NCBI GenBank assembly: GCA_052103955.1 | Contig: JBQELO010000007.1 | Location: 62,001 to 126,000, forward strand | From: Paenalcaligenes sp052103955 | GTDB taxonomy: Bacteria > Pseudomonadota > Gammaproteobacteria > Burkholderiales > Burkholderiaceae_B | DNA: 64,000 nucleotides | Direction of reading: 5' to 3' | Part shown: piece after piece, positions 52,352 to 61,181 of the stretch | Numbering within the stretch: position 1 is the stretch's first letter | How the letters are laid out: each line of letters starts with the position of its first letter | Notes under the pieces: generated by a model | The model's input: the letters and a program-made list of their open reading frames with translations, nothing else | The model's database searches: none | Told to the model about the DNA's origin: nothing | Translations under genes and position numbers: made by a program

Positions 52352-54619
52352 TTAGAACGACGCACGTACATCCACAAACAAAGAGCGTCCATGCTCGTTA
52401 TAGGTGCGCGCGCCCGCACTGTTTGTCACTGAGGCTTGGTTACCGTTACTTAAACCATAACGGTACAGTTTCTTATCAAAGAAATTGTTCACACCGGCTT
52501 TGATGTACACATTTTTGCTAATCTCGTAACCAGCGCTGAAACCAACTAACGCATAAGGGTTCAACGATGGGCCCGACACATCGGTGCCTTTACGAATATC
52601 AAAGTCAGCCGCCTCTTGTTTGCCGTACCACGTGACGTTAGCTTGCAAGGTCAGTTTCTCAGTAGGCATCCAACGTACATAGCTGTTCACGGTGTACTTA
52701 GGAATAATGCTTAGCGGCTGGTTATACGTTTTATCCTTAGACTCCAACATATACGTAAAGTTGGTGTTCCAATCCACTGTATCGCTTAAGGGCATAAACA
52801 GATTACCCTCTAAGCCCGACACCACGGCTTTAGGTGTGTTTTCCCATTTCAAGATATCGGCTGGGCCTCGGCCATTAGTCACCGTGCCATAGGACTCTAC
52901 CCCTGCCATGATCTTGTTTTTGTAATCATTACGGAAGTAGGTCAGGCTGGTACTTAGCTCGCCATCATCGTAAGCAATACCAATTTCTTTGTTAATACTG
53001 GTTTCGCTTTTCAGATCGTCATTACCCTGTAAGTAACACCCACCGGTGGGGTAGCCTGGGCGGCAACCTATACCTTGGCTGTACAACAAATAGTTGGGAT
53101 TAGACTGGTACATGCTAGGCGTTTTGTAAGCACGAGCAATCCCCCCTTTTACCGACCAGAAATCACCCAACGCATACGAGGCGGTTAAGCCGGGGCTGAC
53201 ATTAAAGCCAAACTCTTCGTGTTGATTAAAACGTATGGTGGGAATCAGCGTGAAATCAGGGCTGATACGCATATTGTTCTCTAGGTACAGCGCACCACTG
53301 GTGTACGAGGTTTTGGTTTCACCATTACGCCCAGCAATGCTTGATGGCTCCCAGCTATTTCCGCCCACCATCAGCGTACGCAAGCTACCGGGGTCATTCA
53401 GCGACTCATGCAAAAGCTCACCACCCACCGTTAGCATTTGATCCATGCCACCCGCCATGAATGGAATATTGACCTCACCGTCTAATCGCGATTCTTTGAG
53501 TACGCTGTTGTAGCGCAAGTCTTGCCCTGACGTACCTTGCCCCGATAAGAATGCACCCTCTGGGCCGCCAAACAGCCCTTCGGTGCCTCTGTTATTACGC
53601 GTCTGGCTATAGCTGGCTTCTAGTCGTGATGTACCCCATGACCAGTCACCGTGGTGGCTTAACCCTACGGTATTACGGTAAACAATGGTCGTTTCAGAAT
53701 TATAAAGCTCGGAAACAGGGATAAAGTTGCCACCATTTTCGGTGCTGCTACCTATGGTGTTTTGCGTATCGCCTGAATACAGATCGCTCTTTCTGCTGCT
53801 GCCAAAGTTCAGCTCTAGGCGCTGCTCGGATGTAAGGTCCAACGCCAATAAGCCATTAATGTATTTATCACGTACACCCGTTTTACCGGAAGCATCCACG
53901 AAACCGTTTTTCTCGGGTGCACGTCCTTTATTAATGTCTATGGCGTCAGGTTGAGTCTTGCTATAGCCCCCATACAACCTAAACCCTAGTCGGTCGCTAA
54001 TGGGGCCTGACAAATTAAAGTTGGTGCGCCAGTTATCACCCTCTTTACCGTCTTCTTGTATTTGCCTAAATGCTGTCACTGACCCGTGGAACGAATCGGT
54101 TGGGCGTTTAGTAATGATATTGACCACCCCGCCCATCGCGCCCGAGCCATAACGTGCTGCTGCTGGCCCACGCAATACCTCTACTCGCTCAATGGCTTCA
54201 GGAGGAACCCAACCCGTATCCCCATCGGTATCACGCTCACCTGTCCACCCTTGGCGTGAGGCATTACGCGAAGTAGCGGGCTTACCATCAATCAACACCA
54301 TGGTATTGTCTGGGCCCATACCTCGAATATCAATTTGTCTGCGGTTGCCGCGCATACCCGAATTCGCGCTGCCGGTAAGGTTTACCCCCGGCTCTTTACG
54401 CAAGATATCAGTAAGATCCGTGACGGATGGATTCTTTTCTATATCGTCTGATGTGATGATAGATACGCCTAAAGATTCTTTTAATTCTTCTTCGGCCGTA
54501 CTGATCACCTTAATACTTTCTAGCTGCTGCACTGGCTGCGACCATACTGGGGCAGCCAGAGTCAAGCACGATAACGCAGCTGCTACGCCGCTTAAGGGGT
54601 AAGTTGGTTTGAACGTCAC
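52352..54619 (-). CDS. TonB-dependent siderophore receptor, FepA/BfeA-like
   Basis: Outer-membrane ferric-siderophore importer, 755 residues. A signal peptide (about residues 1-27, ending APVWSQ) is followed by the plug domain: VRI-type opening ELKESLGVSIITSDDIEKN, ILRKEPGVNLTGSANSGMRGNRRQIDIRGMGPDNTMVLIDGKP and VEVLRGPAAARYGSGAMGGVVNIITKRP. A 22-strand barrel ends in a C-terminal Phe (FVDVRASF). The plug matches the catecholate FepA/BfeA/PfeA group. I chose the GTG at 54619 because AGGA lies 6 bases upstream. A Fur-box-like site lies 42 bases upstream. Ligand is probably a catecholate, by similarity. Confidence 0.9.
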   Translation of the reverse strand: MTFKPTYPLSGVAAALSCLTLAAPVWSQPVQQLESIKVISTAEEELKESLGVSIITSDDIEKNPSVTDLTDILRKEPGVNLTGSANSGMRGNRRQIDIRGMGPDNTMVLIDGKPATSRNASRQGWTGERDTDGDTGWVPPEAIERVEVLRGPAAARYGSGAMGGVVNIITKRPTDSFHGSVTAFRQIQEDGKEGDNWRTNFNLSGPISDRLGFRLYGGYSKTQPDAIDINKGRAPEKNGFVDASGKTGVRDKYINGLLALDLTSEQRLELNFGSSRKSDLYSGDTQNTIGSSTENGGNFIPVSELYNSETTIVYRNTVGLSHHGDWSWGTSRLEASYSQTRNNRGTEGLFGGPEGAFLSGQGTSGQDLRYNSVLKESRLDGEVNIPFMAGGMDQMLTVGGELLHESLNDPGSLRTLMVGGNSWEPSSIAGRNGETKTSYTSGALYLENNMRISPDFTLIPTIRFNQHEEFGFNVSPGLTASYALGDFWSVKGGIARAYKTPSMYQSNPNYLLYSQGIGCRPGYPTGGCYLQGNDDLKSETSINKEIGIAYDDGELSTSLTYFRNDYKNKIMAGVESYGTVTNGRGPADILKWENTPKAVVSGLEGNLFMPLSDTVDWNTNFTYMLESKDKTYNQPLSIIPKYTVNSYVRWMPTEKLTLQANVTWYGKQEAADFDIRKGTDVSGPSLNPYALVGFSAGYEISKNVYIKAGVNNFFDKKLYRYGLSNGNQASVTNSAGARTYNEHGRSLFVDVRASF

Positions 54620-54660
54620 GATAATTCCTAGGGTAAAAATCACTGCACATCAACACAATT

Positions 54661-54679
54661 GTTAATGATAGTAATTCTT
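54661..54679. promoter_or_regulatory. Fur-box-like site upstream of the siderophore receptor
   Basis: GTTAATGATAGTAATTCTT matches 14 of 19 positions of the GATAATGATAATCATTATC consensus, including the central AATGATA. It lies 42 bases upstream of the receptor's GTG start, where Fur would block the promoter in iron-rich cells. Confidence 0.7.
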
Positions 54680-54754
54680 ATTACGGAATTTGTAAGCGTA
54701 TAACGTCCTACATCACCCCATATGGCGGGTAAACACAACAGTTCTCATTATCAA

Positions 54755-55969
54755 TTAAGGAGTGAAGTTCACCATCACCCCAATCACCAAGGCATTCGCC
54801 AAATCTATAAAGAAACCACACACCAAAGGCACCACGATAAATGCTCTATGGGCTGCACCGTATTGCTGTGTTACCGCCGTCATGTTGGCAATAGCCGTAG
54901 CAGTAGAACCTAAGGTAATCCCCCCAAAGCCTGCACACATCACGGCAGACTCGTAGTCTTTACCCATCACCCTAAAGACCACTACGAAGATAAACACCAC
55001 TACTAGGGCTACTTGTATCAACATACATACCAGCATAAAACCCAACACGGGCTGCAGTGTCCACAACTGCAATCCCATTAATGCCATGGTAATAAAGCCA
55101 CCTAGACAGATGTCTGAAATCAACGCTAAACCGGGCTGCATAATGGGCCACCGCCACATCCTGCCTTGGCGTTGTAAGGTGCTTACTGTACCTAGAGCAC
55201 GAATCACAATACCCGCTACCAAACAGCCCACAAACTCGGGCAACACCACAGGGCTTTTGGCCAAACCTTCGTTAATGAAACTGCCTAGAATTAAGGCCAT
55301 ATTCAACCAAAACAGCGCCATCAAGACACCGTAGTAATCAATACGCGCTACTTTTTCTTCTTTGTGCATGCTCCCCACTTCCAACTCAATGTTGTCAGAG
55401 GGGGTTAGCTTATATTTGCCTATCAATGCCGCCGCAATGGGGCCACCAATCACACACGCCGAAATCAAACCTATAGTATTTGCCGCCAAACCCAGTTCTT
55501 TAGCATTCGCAATACCCAAGGTGTCAGTGAAAAACTCAGTCCACGATAAGGTCGTCCCCACACCACCAGTCAGCGAGATAGAGCCCAACATTAGCCCGGC
55601 GCGCGGGTCTAACCCAAACACTTGCGCTAACCCCATGCCGGTCATGTTTTGCAGCACCATAAAGCATACCGATACTGCTGTTAGTACCACCAACGGACGC
55701 CCACCACTGGCCAACGAGCGAATGTCGGTATTTAGGCCTATACCTGCAAAGAAATACAGCAACAGCACATCACGCAGCTGCAAATCAAAATTAATGGTTA
55801 GCCCCATGCCATAAAAAATGAGGCAGGTGGCCACCGCACACAGCAATCCACCCACTAAGGATTCAGGAATGCTGTAAGCACGTAAAAAATTGATGCGCGC
55901 TACTAATCCCTTACCAATAAACAGCAGCAAAATAGTCAGCGTAAAGCTATGGAAAGAATCAACCTGCAT
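54755..55969 (-). CDS. gltS: Sodium/glutamate symporter, GltS family (copy 2)
   Basis: ESS-family Na+/glutamate-type symporter, 404 residues, about ten helices. Conserved features: SFHSFTLTILLLFIGKGLVARI at the start, GSISLTGGVGTTLSWTEFF (first re-entrant loop, about residue 150) and CAGFGGITLGSTATAIANMTAV (second loop, about 345). It differs widely from copy 1 at 461-1687, including GGVGTTLS against GGHGTSGA in the first loop, so the substrates may differ. A charged loop (SMHKEEKVARID) lies mid-protein. It lies upstream of the receptor gene on the same strand but that gene has its own Fur-type control. Confidence 0.9.
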   Translation of the reverse strand: MQVDSFHSFTLTILLLFIGKGLVARINFLRAYSIPESLVGGLLCAVATCLIFYGMGLTINFDLQLRDVLLLYFFAGIGLNTDIRSLASGGRPLVVLTAVSVCFMVLQNMTGMGLAQVFGLDPRAGLMLGSISLTGGVGTTLSWTEFFTDTLGIANAKELGLAANTIGLISACVIGGPIAAALIGKYKLTPSDNIELEVGSMHKEEKVARIDYYGVLMALFWLNMALILGSFINEGLAKSPVVLPEFVGCLVAGIVIRALGTVSTLQRQGRMWRWPIMQPGLALISDICLGGFITMALMGLQLWTLQPVLGFMLVCMLIQVALVVVFIFVVVFRVMGKDYESAVMCAGFGGITLGSTATAIANMTAVTQQYGAAHRAFIVVPLVCGFFIDLANALVIGVMVNFTP

Positions 55970-56087
55970 TGCACAAGCTCCTAGGTGATAACAGGTACGT
56001 AATTGGGGACGCGCTATGCTACCACCAAGTCAAGCATTGCAATCGGTGGTTTATTCCCTTATTTCCATCTAGTCTGAGTAGCCAAAC

Positions 56088-56122
56088 AAAAACCCCATCT
56101 TTAGCAATAAAGATGGGGTTTT
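56088..56122. terminator. Intrinsic terminator of gltX (bidirectional form)
   Basis: AAAACCCCATCTTT (56089-56102), loop AGCAAT, AAAGATGGGGTTTT (56109-56122): perfect 14-base stem with T-rich ends. It lies 35 bases past the gltX stop on the minus strand. Confidence 0.9.
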
Positions 56123-56156
56123 AATGCGTTGCCCGCTACGGCAAAAAAGCGACGTT

Positions 56157-57560
56157 CTAGGCGACTTGGGCCAAACGTGCCAGCACTTGCTCGCGGCCTA
56201 ACAATGCCAAGACAGCATCGATAGCCGGTGTTTGTTTACGGCCTGTCACCGCGACACGCAACGGAATGCCCAGTTTTGGCATTTTGATACCGCAGGCTTC
56301 CAAGGTGTCTTTAATCACTTGCGCCAATGCTTCTGTATTCCACTCTGGCAATGCGGCTACTTTTTCAGCAAAAGTCGCCAATACAGCACGGGATTCTTCA
56401 GTCAACACTTCAGCTTGCAGTTCAGCAGGAGCTGCTTCAAAAGCGCTACAAAACAGCAAGGCGCCTTCCGCCAAGTCGTTCAAGGTTTCAGCGCGGTCTT
56501 TCATCAAGGCTAGCACTTCTGGCAACTGGCTAACATCCGCCGCTGGATCCAGCTTCAGCACACGAGGTGCTACAACTGCTGCCAAGGCATCGTTATCCAT
56601 TTGCTTGATGTAGTGTGCATTCACCCAGTTTAGTTTTTTAGGATCCCACTGCGATGCAGAACGGCTAAGGCTGCGGGTATCAAACCACTCAATCAACTGC
56701 TCGCGAGTGAACAGTTCGTTGTCACCGTGGCTCCAACCCAAACGAGCTAAGTAGTTCACCATAGCATCGGGCAAGTAACCTTGGGTGTCGTAATCCATGA
56801 TGTTGACCGCACCATGGCGTTTAGACAGTTTCTCACCGTCTGGGCCCAAAATCATAGGCACGTGGCCGTACTCAGGAACCGTAGCACCCAGAGCCTGCAA
56901 AATAGTGATCTGGCGTGGTGTGTTGTTCACGTGGTCATCGCCACGAATAACGTGGGTGATGTTCATATCCCAGTCGTCTACTACCACGCAGAAGTTGTAC
57001 GTAGGCGTGCCGTCTGGACGCGCAATGATCAGGTCATCTAGCTCAGAGTTGCTGAAACTAATACGACCTTTCACCATATCGTCCCACGATGTTGCACCTT
57101 CCTGTGGGCATTTGAAACGCACTACCGGTTTACGATCAGCAGGGATAGCGGGCAGGGTTTTACCCGCTTCGGGACGCCATGTACCGTCGTAACGGGGTTT
57201 CATACCCAGCGCACGCGCTTTTTCACGCATGGCTTCTACTTCTTCTGGTGTGCTGTAGCAGTGGTATGCCGTACCGTTTTCCAGCATTTGCGCAATGATT
57301 TCTTGGTAACGCTCTATGCGCTGCATTTGGTAGAACGGGCCTTCATCAGCGTGCATGCCCAACCAGCTCATACCATCAATAATGGCTTGCACCGCCTCGG
57401 GTGTAGAACGCTCTAAGTCCGTATCTTCAATACGCAGCACAAAGGTACCTTTGTGGTGGCGTGCGAATGCCCAAGAAAACAAGGCTGTTCTAGCCCCGCC
57501 CAAGTGCAAGAAACCAGTTGGAGAAGGAGCAAAACGTGTTCTAACAGTAGAGGTGGTCAT
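56157..57560 (-). CDS. gltX: Glutamate-tRNA ligase
   Basis: Class I aminoacyl-tRNA synthetase charging tRNA-Glu, 467 residues, normal length. HIGH-type motif RFAPSPTGFLHLGGARTALF (about residues 9-28), IEDTDLERS, DDHVNNTPRQI and the KMSKS-type motif GEKLSKRHGA (about 240-249) are all present. The C-terminal anticodon-binding domain ends KLGIPLRVAVTGRKQTPAIDAVLALLG split over two segments. Single gene with its own terminator; its start is divergent from the envelope-modification operon. Confidence 0.96.
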   Translation of the reverse strand: MTTSTVRTRFAPSPTGFLHLGGARTALFSWAFARHHKGTFVLRIEDTDLERSTPEAVQAIIDGMSWLGMHADEGPFYQMQRIERYQEIIAQMLENGTAYHCYSTPEEVEAMREKARALGMKPRYDGTWRPEAGKTLPAIPADRKPVVRFKCPQEGATSWDDMVKGRISFSNSELDDLIIARPDGTPTYNFCVVVDDWDMNITHVIRGDDHVNNTPRQITILQALGATVPEYGHVPMILGPDGEKLSKRHGAVNIMDYDTQGYLPDAMVNYLARLGWSHGDNELFTREQLIEWFDTRSLSRSASQWDPKKLNWVNAHYIKQMDNDALAAVVAPRVLKLDPAADVSQLPEVLALMKDRAETLNDLAEGALLFCSAFEAAPAELQAEVLTEESRAVLATFAEKVAALPEWNTEALAQVIKDTLEACGIKMPKLGIPLRVAVTGRKQTPAIDAVLALLGREQVLARLAQVA

Positions 57561-57894
57561 AGCGATTTCAACGTAATTACCAAATAAAAGCAGACGTTCT
57601 ACCGCCTGCTGAAACGTTATTTTAAGCCACTATTCACATTCTGGTTGGGCACTGTGTTTTTTTGTTGTGGTATGCCACACAGGCCCCCTATTTCCGCACC
57701 GTACAGAACCATTGCTACGTACGGCGTTTCTATTGTTTGAAACATCTACTAACTAGTCAAACCCTATAAAACGGTCAACTTGATGAAATCTTGATGTTTG
57801 CTTGATAAATCCTGATCAAGCTGCTTTCTACAATTTGCCTACATTCTACTGATCACACTGCTAACCCAGCCTACAAGACGAGACACCACACACT
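57561..57894. other. 334-base divergent control region (gltX / envelope-modification operon)
   Basis: No gene is visible. The plus-strand half contains the tandem CTTGAT array and a TACAAT -10 element (listed separately). The minus-strand half should hold the gltX promoter, which I could not fix. Confidence 0.6.
57779..57834 (+). promoter_or_regulatory. PmrA/OmpR-type direct-repeat box with promoter
   Basis: CTTGAT occurs at 57779-57784, 57790-57795 and 57801-57806, each separated by exactly five bases (11-base period); a degenerate CTGATC follows at 57812. TACAAT at 57829-57834 is a good -10, and the third repeat overlaps where the -35 would be. The known PmrA box is CTTAAT-N5-CTTAAT, so one base differs per half-site. 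It lies 61 bases upstream of the operon's first ATG, and the operon encodes an OmpR-class regulator. Confidence 0.75.
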
Positions 57895-59826
57895 ATGTAT
57901 TGGCAAATTTTACTTTTCAGCATTAGCACCTATGTCTGCTTAAGCCTATCTAGACTGCTGCTCAGTGCTTGGCAATACAAGCGCGTTCGCAAAGCGGGTG
58001 GCCTGCTTCCCATCATGCTAGGCGGTCTGCGTGTGGATACCACCACCGTGGGCTTTGCCATTGCTGTGCCTTTGCTGCTTGCACCATGGTTTAACGACGT
58101 GCTGCTCGCCCAACAAATTAACGCTGTGTACTTGAGCGTCATGTGGTTACTCATACTCTTGCCCGAGCTTTCCAGCGTGCAATTCATTATGGAATACGAT
58201 GTGCGCCCTAACAGGCTGTACACCGATTACCTCAAGCACCCCAAAGAAGTAGCCGGCATGTTGTGGCAGGGCTATAAACTACCCGTGATTGCTGCCTTAG
58301 TGCTGCTAGCCGTGCTGTGTTATGTGGGTGTTTCTATTTTTGGTCGCACGATAGTTGGTGCCCAGTCTTTTAGTTGGTTAGCTGCCATTGGTTTAAGCCT
58401 AGTAGGTGCTGCCCTCGCATTCCTGGCGATTCGCGGCACACTGCGTCACCGCCCTCTAAACCCGTCTACCGTTGCCTATTGTGGTGATTGCCTACTGAAC
58501 AGTTTGGCACTGAACTCCATTTACAACGTAGCCTACGCCTTATACAGCCTGAAAAACGAACGTTCAGCCGCTGACTTGTATGGCGACATGCCCGAAACCG
58601 ACATGCAGCGTTTGGTGTTAGAGCAAGCAGGCATTCCTTTGCATAGCCCCGAGCTCCCTAGCCTGCACCAACAAATCGCCAACCACTCCCACACCAGACC
58701 GCTGAACATCGTCATCATTGTGGAAGAAAGCTTGGGTGCACAATTTGTGGGTAACTTAGGCGGTCAGGACCTCACCCCGAATTTAGATAAATTGTCGCAA
58801 GAAGGTTGGAACTTCCGCCGTGCGTATGCCACTGGCACCCGCTCTGTACGCGGCTTAGAAGCTTTGGTATGTGGCTTCCCCCCTTCTGCATCCGATGCGG
58901 TGTTGCGCCTATCTGGTGCGCAACAAAACTTCTTTACGCTGGCTCAAGGTTTGAAATCCTTAAACTACCGTTCGCACTTTATTTACGGTGGTGAAGCGCA
59001 CTTCGACAACATGAAAGGCTTTTTCATGGGCAATGGTTTTGACGAGCTGCACGAACGTGCGCAGTTCAAAGACCCTGCCTTTGTAGGCACATGGGGCGCG
59101 AGCGACGAAGACATGTTCAATAAAGTGCATGACGTGCTTAGCCAAGCCAACGACACACCTACACTGTGCTTAGCCTTTTCGGTCAGCAACCACTCACCGT
59201 GGGAATACCCTACAGGGCGCATTACACCAGAAGGCGAAGCCGCTAGCGTACAAAATACCGTGCGTTATGCTGATTGGGCCATAGGGCAGTTTTTTGAACG
59301 TGCTAAACAGCAAGACTACTGGGAAAACACCGTGTTCCTTGTCGCCGCGGATCACGACGCCCGCGTAGGTGGTGCCGATGCCATCCCACTGCGTCACTTC
59401 CATATTCCCGCTCTGATTTTGGGTGGCTCTATTGCCGCACGCCAAGACGACCGCATTATTAGCCAGATTGATTTGCCTGTCACCCTGCTGTCGTTGGCCG
59501 ATGCCTCTATTGTGCACCCCATGATTGGTCAAGATTTAACCAAACGCCAAACGGTATCGCGCGCCATGATGCAATACGGCGAGAACTTTGGTTACCTGCA
59601 TAACGATTTACTCACGGTATTGGAACCCGGCAAAAAACATCGCCAGTTCACCTATTCTGCACCTGCCGACTATCAAACAGTAGACACGCGCCAACAAGCA
59701 CTGGATATCGCCAAGGCTTACGCACTATGGCCCACCTACATGTATGACACACGCAGCTACACCGTACCTCAAAGCCAAGATGCTCAGAACTCTTATTCCC
59801 ACTCTTTCAGCGTCGCTGCTGAGTAG
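57895..59826 (+). CDS. LTA synthase/sulfatase-family envelope transferase
   Basis: Inner-membrane protein of the alkaline-phosphatase superfamily (LtaS/OpgB/Ept-like), 643 residues. About five N-terminal helices (residues 1-190) precede a periplasmic sulfatase-fold domain starting LNIVIIVEESLGAQFVGNLGG (metal Glu). ATGTRSVRGLEALVCG holds the likely catalytic Thr (about residue 322), and VSNHSPWEYP and AADHDARVGG carry further metal His/Asp residues. Such enzymes move phosphoglycerol or phosphoethanolamine onto envelope glycans or lipids. First gene of the operon, downstream of the tandem CTTGAT array. Its exact donor and acceptor cannot be read from sequence. Confidence 0.85.
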   Translation: MYWQILLFSISTYVCLSLSRLLLSAWQYKRVRKAGGLLPIMLGGLRVDTTTVGFAIAVPLLLAPWFNDVLLAQQINAVYLSVMWLLILLPELSSVQFIMEYDVRPNRLYTDYLKHPKEVAGMLWQGYKLPVIAALVLLAVLCYVGVSIFGRTIVGAQSFSWLAAIGLSLVGAALAFLAIRGTLRHRPLNPSTVAYCGDCLLNSLALNSIYNVAYALYSLKNERSAADLYGDMPETDMQRLVLEQAGIPLHSPELPSLHQQIANHSHTRPLNIVIIVEESLGAQFVGNLGGQDLTPNLDKLSQEGWNFRRAYATGTRSVRGLEALVCGFPPSASDAVLRLSGAQQNFFTLAQGLKSLNYRSHFIYGGEAHFDNMKGFFMGNGFDELHERAQFKDPAFVGTWGASDEDMFNKVHDVLSQANDTPTLCLAFSVSNHSPWEYPTGRITPEGEAASVQNTVRYADWAIGQFFERAKQQDYWENTVFLVAADHDARVGGADAIPLRHFHIPALILGGSIAARQDDRIISQIDLPVTLLSLADASIVHPMIGQDLTKRQTVSRAMMQYGENFGYLHNDLLTVLEPGKKHRQFTYSAPADYQTVDTRQQALDIAKAYALWPTYMYDTRSYTVPQSQDAQNSYSHSFSVAAE

Positions 59827-60172
59827 TGCGGCGGCGACGCTACTGCATATATGCGTGTTCTACGGCTTATTGCAGCATGCTGTCCCCGCCCAAACGGCCA
59901 CATTTATAGGAGCGTTAAGCGGTGCCGTACTGAACTATATGTGCCAATACCATTTGGTCTACCGCAGCACCCGCACGCATCGCTCAGCTGTACTGCGATA
60001 CCTGCTGCTGATTAGCACCAATATTGCATTGAACTCACTTATTTTTCAGGGGCTATCGGTACTGCTACCCACGCTACAACCGTTATTACTACAAGCGTTA
60101 ACAAGCGCCAGCCTTGCCACTCTTAATTTATTTGCTTATCAGAGGATCATCTTTCATGAACGCTCCTGCTGA
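59780..60172 (+). CDS. GtrA-family membrane protein (lipid-linked sugar flippase-like)
   Basis: A 130-residue protein with four helices, the GtrA/DPMS fold, thought to flip or assist undecaprenyl-phosphate-linked sugars across the inner membrane. Family features: HICVFYGLLQHAVPAQTATFIGALSGAVLNYMCQYHLVYRS in overlapping segments (the NYxxQxxxVF-type motif) and a basic C-terminus FAYQRIIFHERSC. It starts inside the last 47 bases of the upstream gene; ATG at 59780 gives the normal length. It overlaps the GT2 gene by 17 bases. Confidence 0.85.
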   Translation: MLRTLIPTLSASLLSSAAATLLHICVFYGLLQHAVPAQTATFIGALSGAVLNYMCQYHLVYRSTRTHRSAVLRYLLLISTNIALNSLIFQGLSVLLPTLQPLLLQALTSASLATLNLFAYQRIIFHERSC

Positions 60173-61181
60173 ACCTTGGAGAGCCCTACACACCTCATCA
60201 GCAAAGTTGCTGAGTGTAGTGATCCCTCTTTATAACGAAGCTGCGGTATTACCTTTGTTGATTCCTCGCTTGCTCGCCATTTTGCAAACTACGGGCTTAC
60301 GCCACGAAATCGTCTTTGTGGACGATGGCAGTCAAGACGATAGCCTTATCCTACTGCAACAAGCTGTAGCCCTAGGACAACCCTTGCGCATCGTGGTCCT
60401 GAGCCGCAATTTTGGTAAAGAAGCCGCCGTGAGTGCTGGCTTAGAACACTGCCGTGGTGATGCCGTTATCGTCATGGATGCCGACCTGCAAGACCCACCA
60501 GAGCTGATCCCAGAAATGGTTTTAGCCTGGGCTGCCGGCGCCGATGTCGTCACCATGAAACGTCGTACCCGCCAAGGGGATTCATGGCTAAAACGCAGTA
60601 CAGCTCACCTGTATTACCGCCTGTTAAACCGTGTCAGCAGTATCACCATTCCTGCAGACACTGGCGATTTCCGGTTGATGTCCAGACAAGTCATTGATGC
60701 CATTTTGCAATTGCCCGAGCGCAACCGCTATAACAAAGGGTTGTTTGCGTGGGTGGGTTTCAATACTCATGTGATTGAGTACGATCGCGCCCCCCGCCCT
60801 GCTGGTCAAAGCAAATGGAATTATCTGCATCTGTGCAATCTGGCGCTAGATGGTATTACGTCGTTCTCATCAGCCCCGCTACGCATGATCTTGCTCTGTG
60901 GCCTTCTTATTTGTTTAGGCAGTTTGCTCAGCGGCGCATGGTTACTGGCAGAACATCTGTATATGGGTACCCCCGTTTCCACCCTCACGTTAGGCATATT
61001 GCTGTTGGGGTTGTTCAGTGGGTTGCAATTAAGCGCCTTGGGCTTGGTGGGCGACTACGTAGGTAAGGCGTATTTAGAAACCAAACAGCGTCCTGTGTTT
61101 CTGATTAAAAGCGTAATTGGTGCCGACACACCATTGCTGCCTACTTACCAACACGACTACAAACATGCCTCACACATCTAA
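60156..61181 (+). CDS. GT2 glycosyltransferase, polyprenyl-phosphate sugar synthase type
   Basis: Makes a lipid-linked sugar (polyprenyl-phosphate-hexose type) at the cytoplasmic face, 341 residues. Motifs: VVIPLYNEAAVLPLLIPRL (about residues 20-38), FVDDGSQDDSL, VVLSRNFGKEAAVSAGLEH and VMDADLQDPPELIPEM with the catalytic Asp pair, then FRLMSRQVIDAI. Two C-terminal helices (about 240-265, 280-305) anchor it, as in GtrB/ArnC. GAGGA precedes the ATG at 60156. Position next to GtrA and an ArnT-like transferase matches lipid A decoration loci such as Bordetella lgm and Francisella flm. Confidence 0.9.
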   Translation: MNAPAEPWRALHTSSAKLLSVVIPLYNEAAVLPLLIPRLLAILQTTGLRHEIVFVDDGSQDDSLILLQQAVALGQPLRIVVLSRNFGKEAAVSAGLEHCRGDAVIVMDADLQDPPELIPEMVLAWAAGADVVTMKRRTRQGDSWLKRSTAHLYYRLLNRVSSITIPADTGDFRLMSRQVIDAILQLPERNRYNKGLFAWVGFNTHVIEYDRAPRPAGQSKWNYLHLCNLALDGITSFSSAPLRMILLCGLLICLGSLLSGAWLLAEHLYMGTPVSTLTLGILLLGLFSGLQLSALGLVGDYVGKAYLETKQRPVFLIKSVIGADTPLLPTYQHDYKHASHI

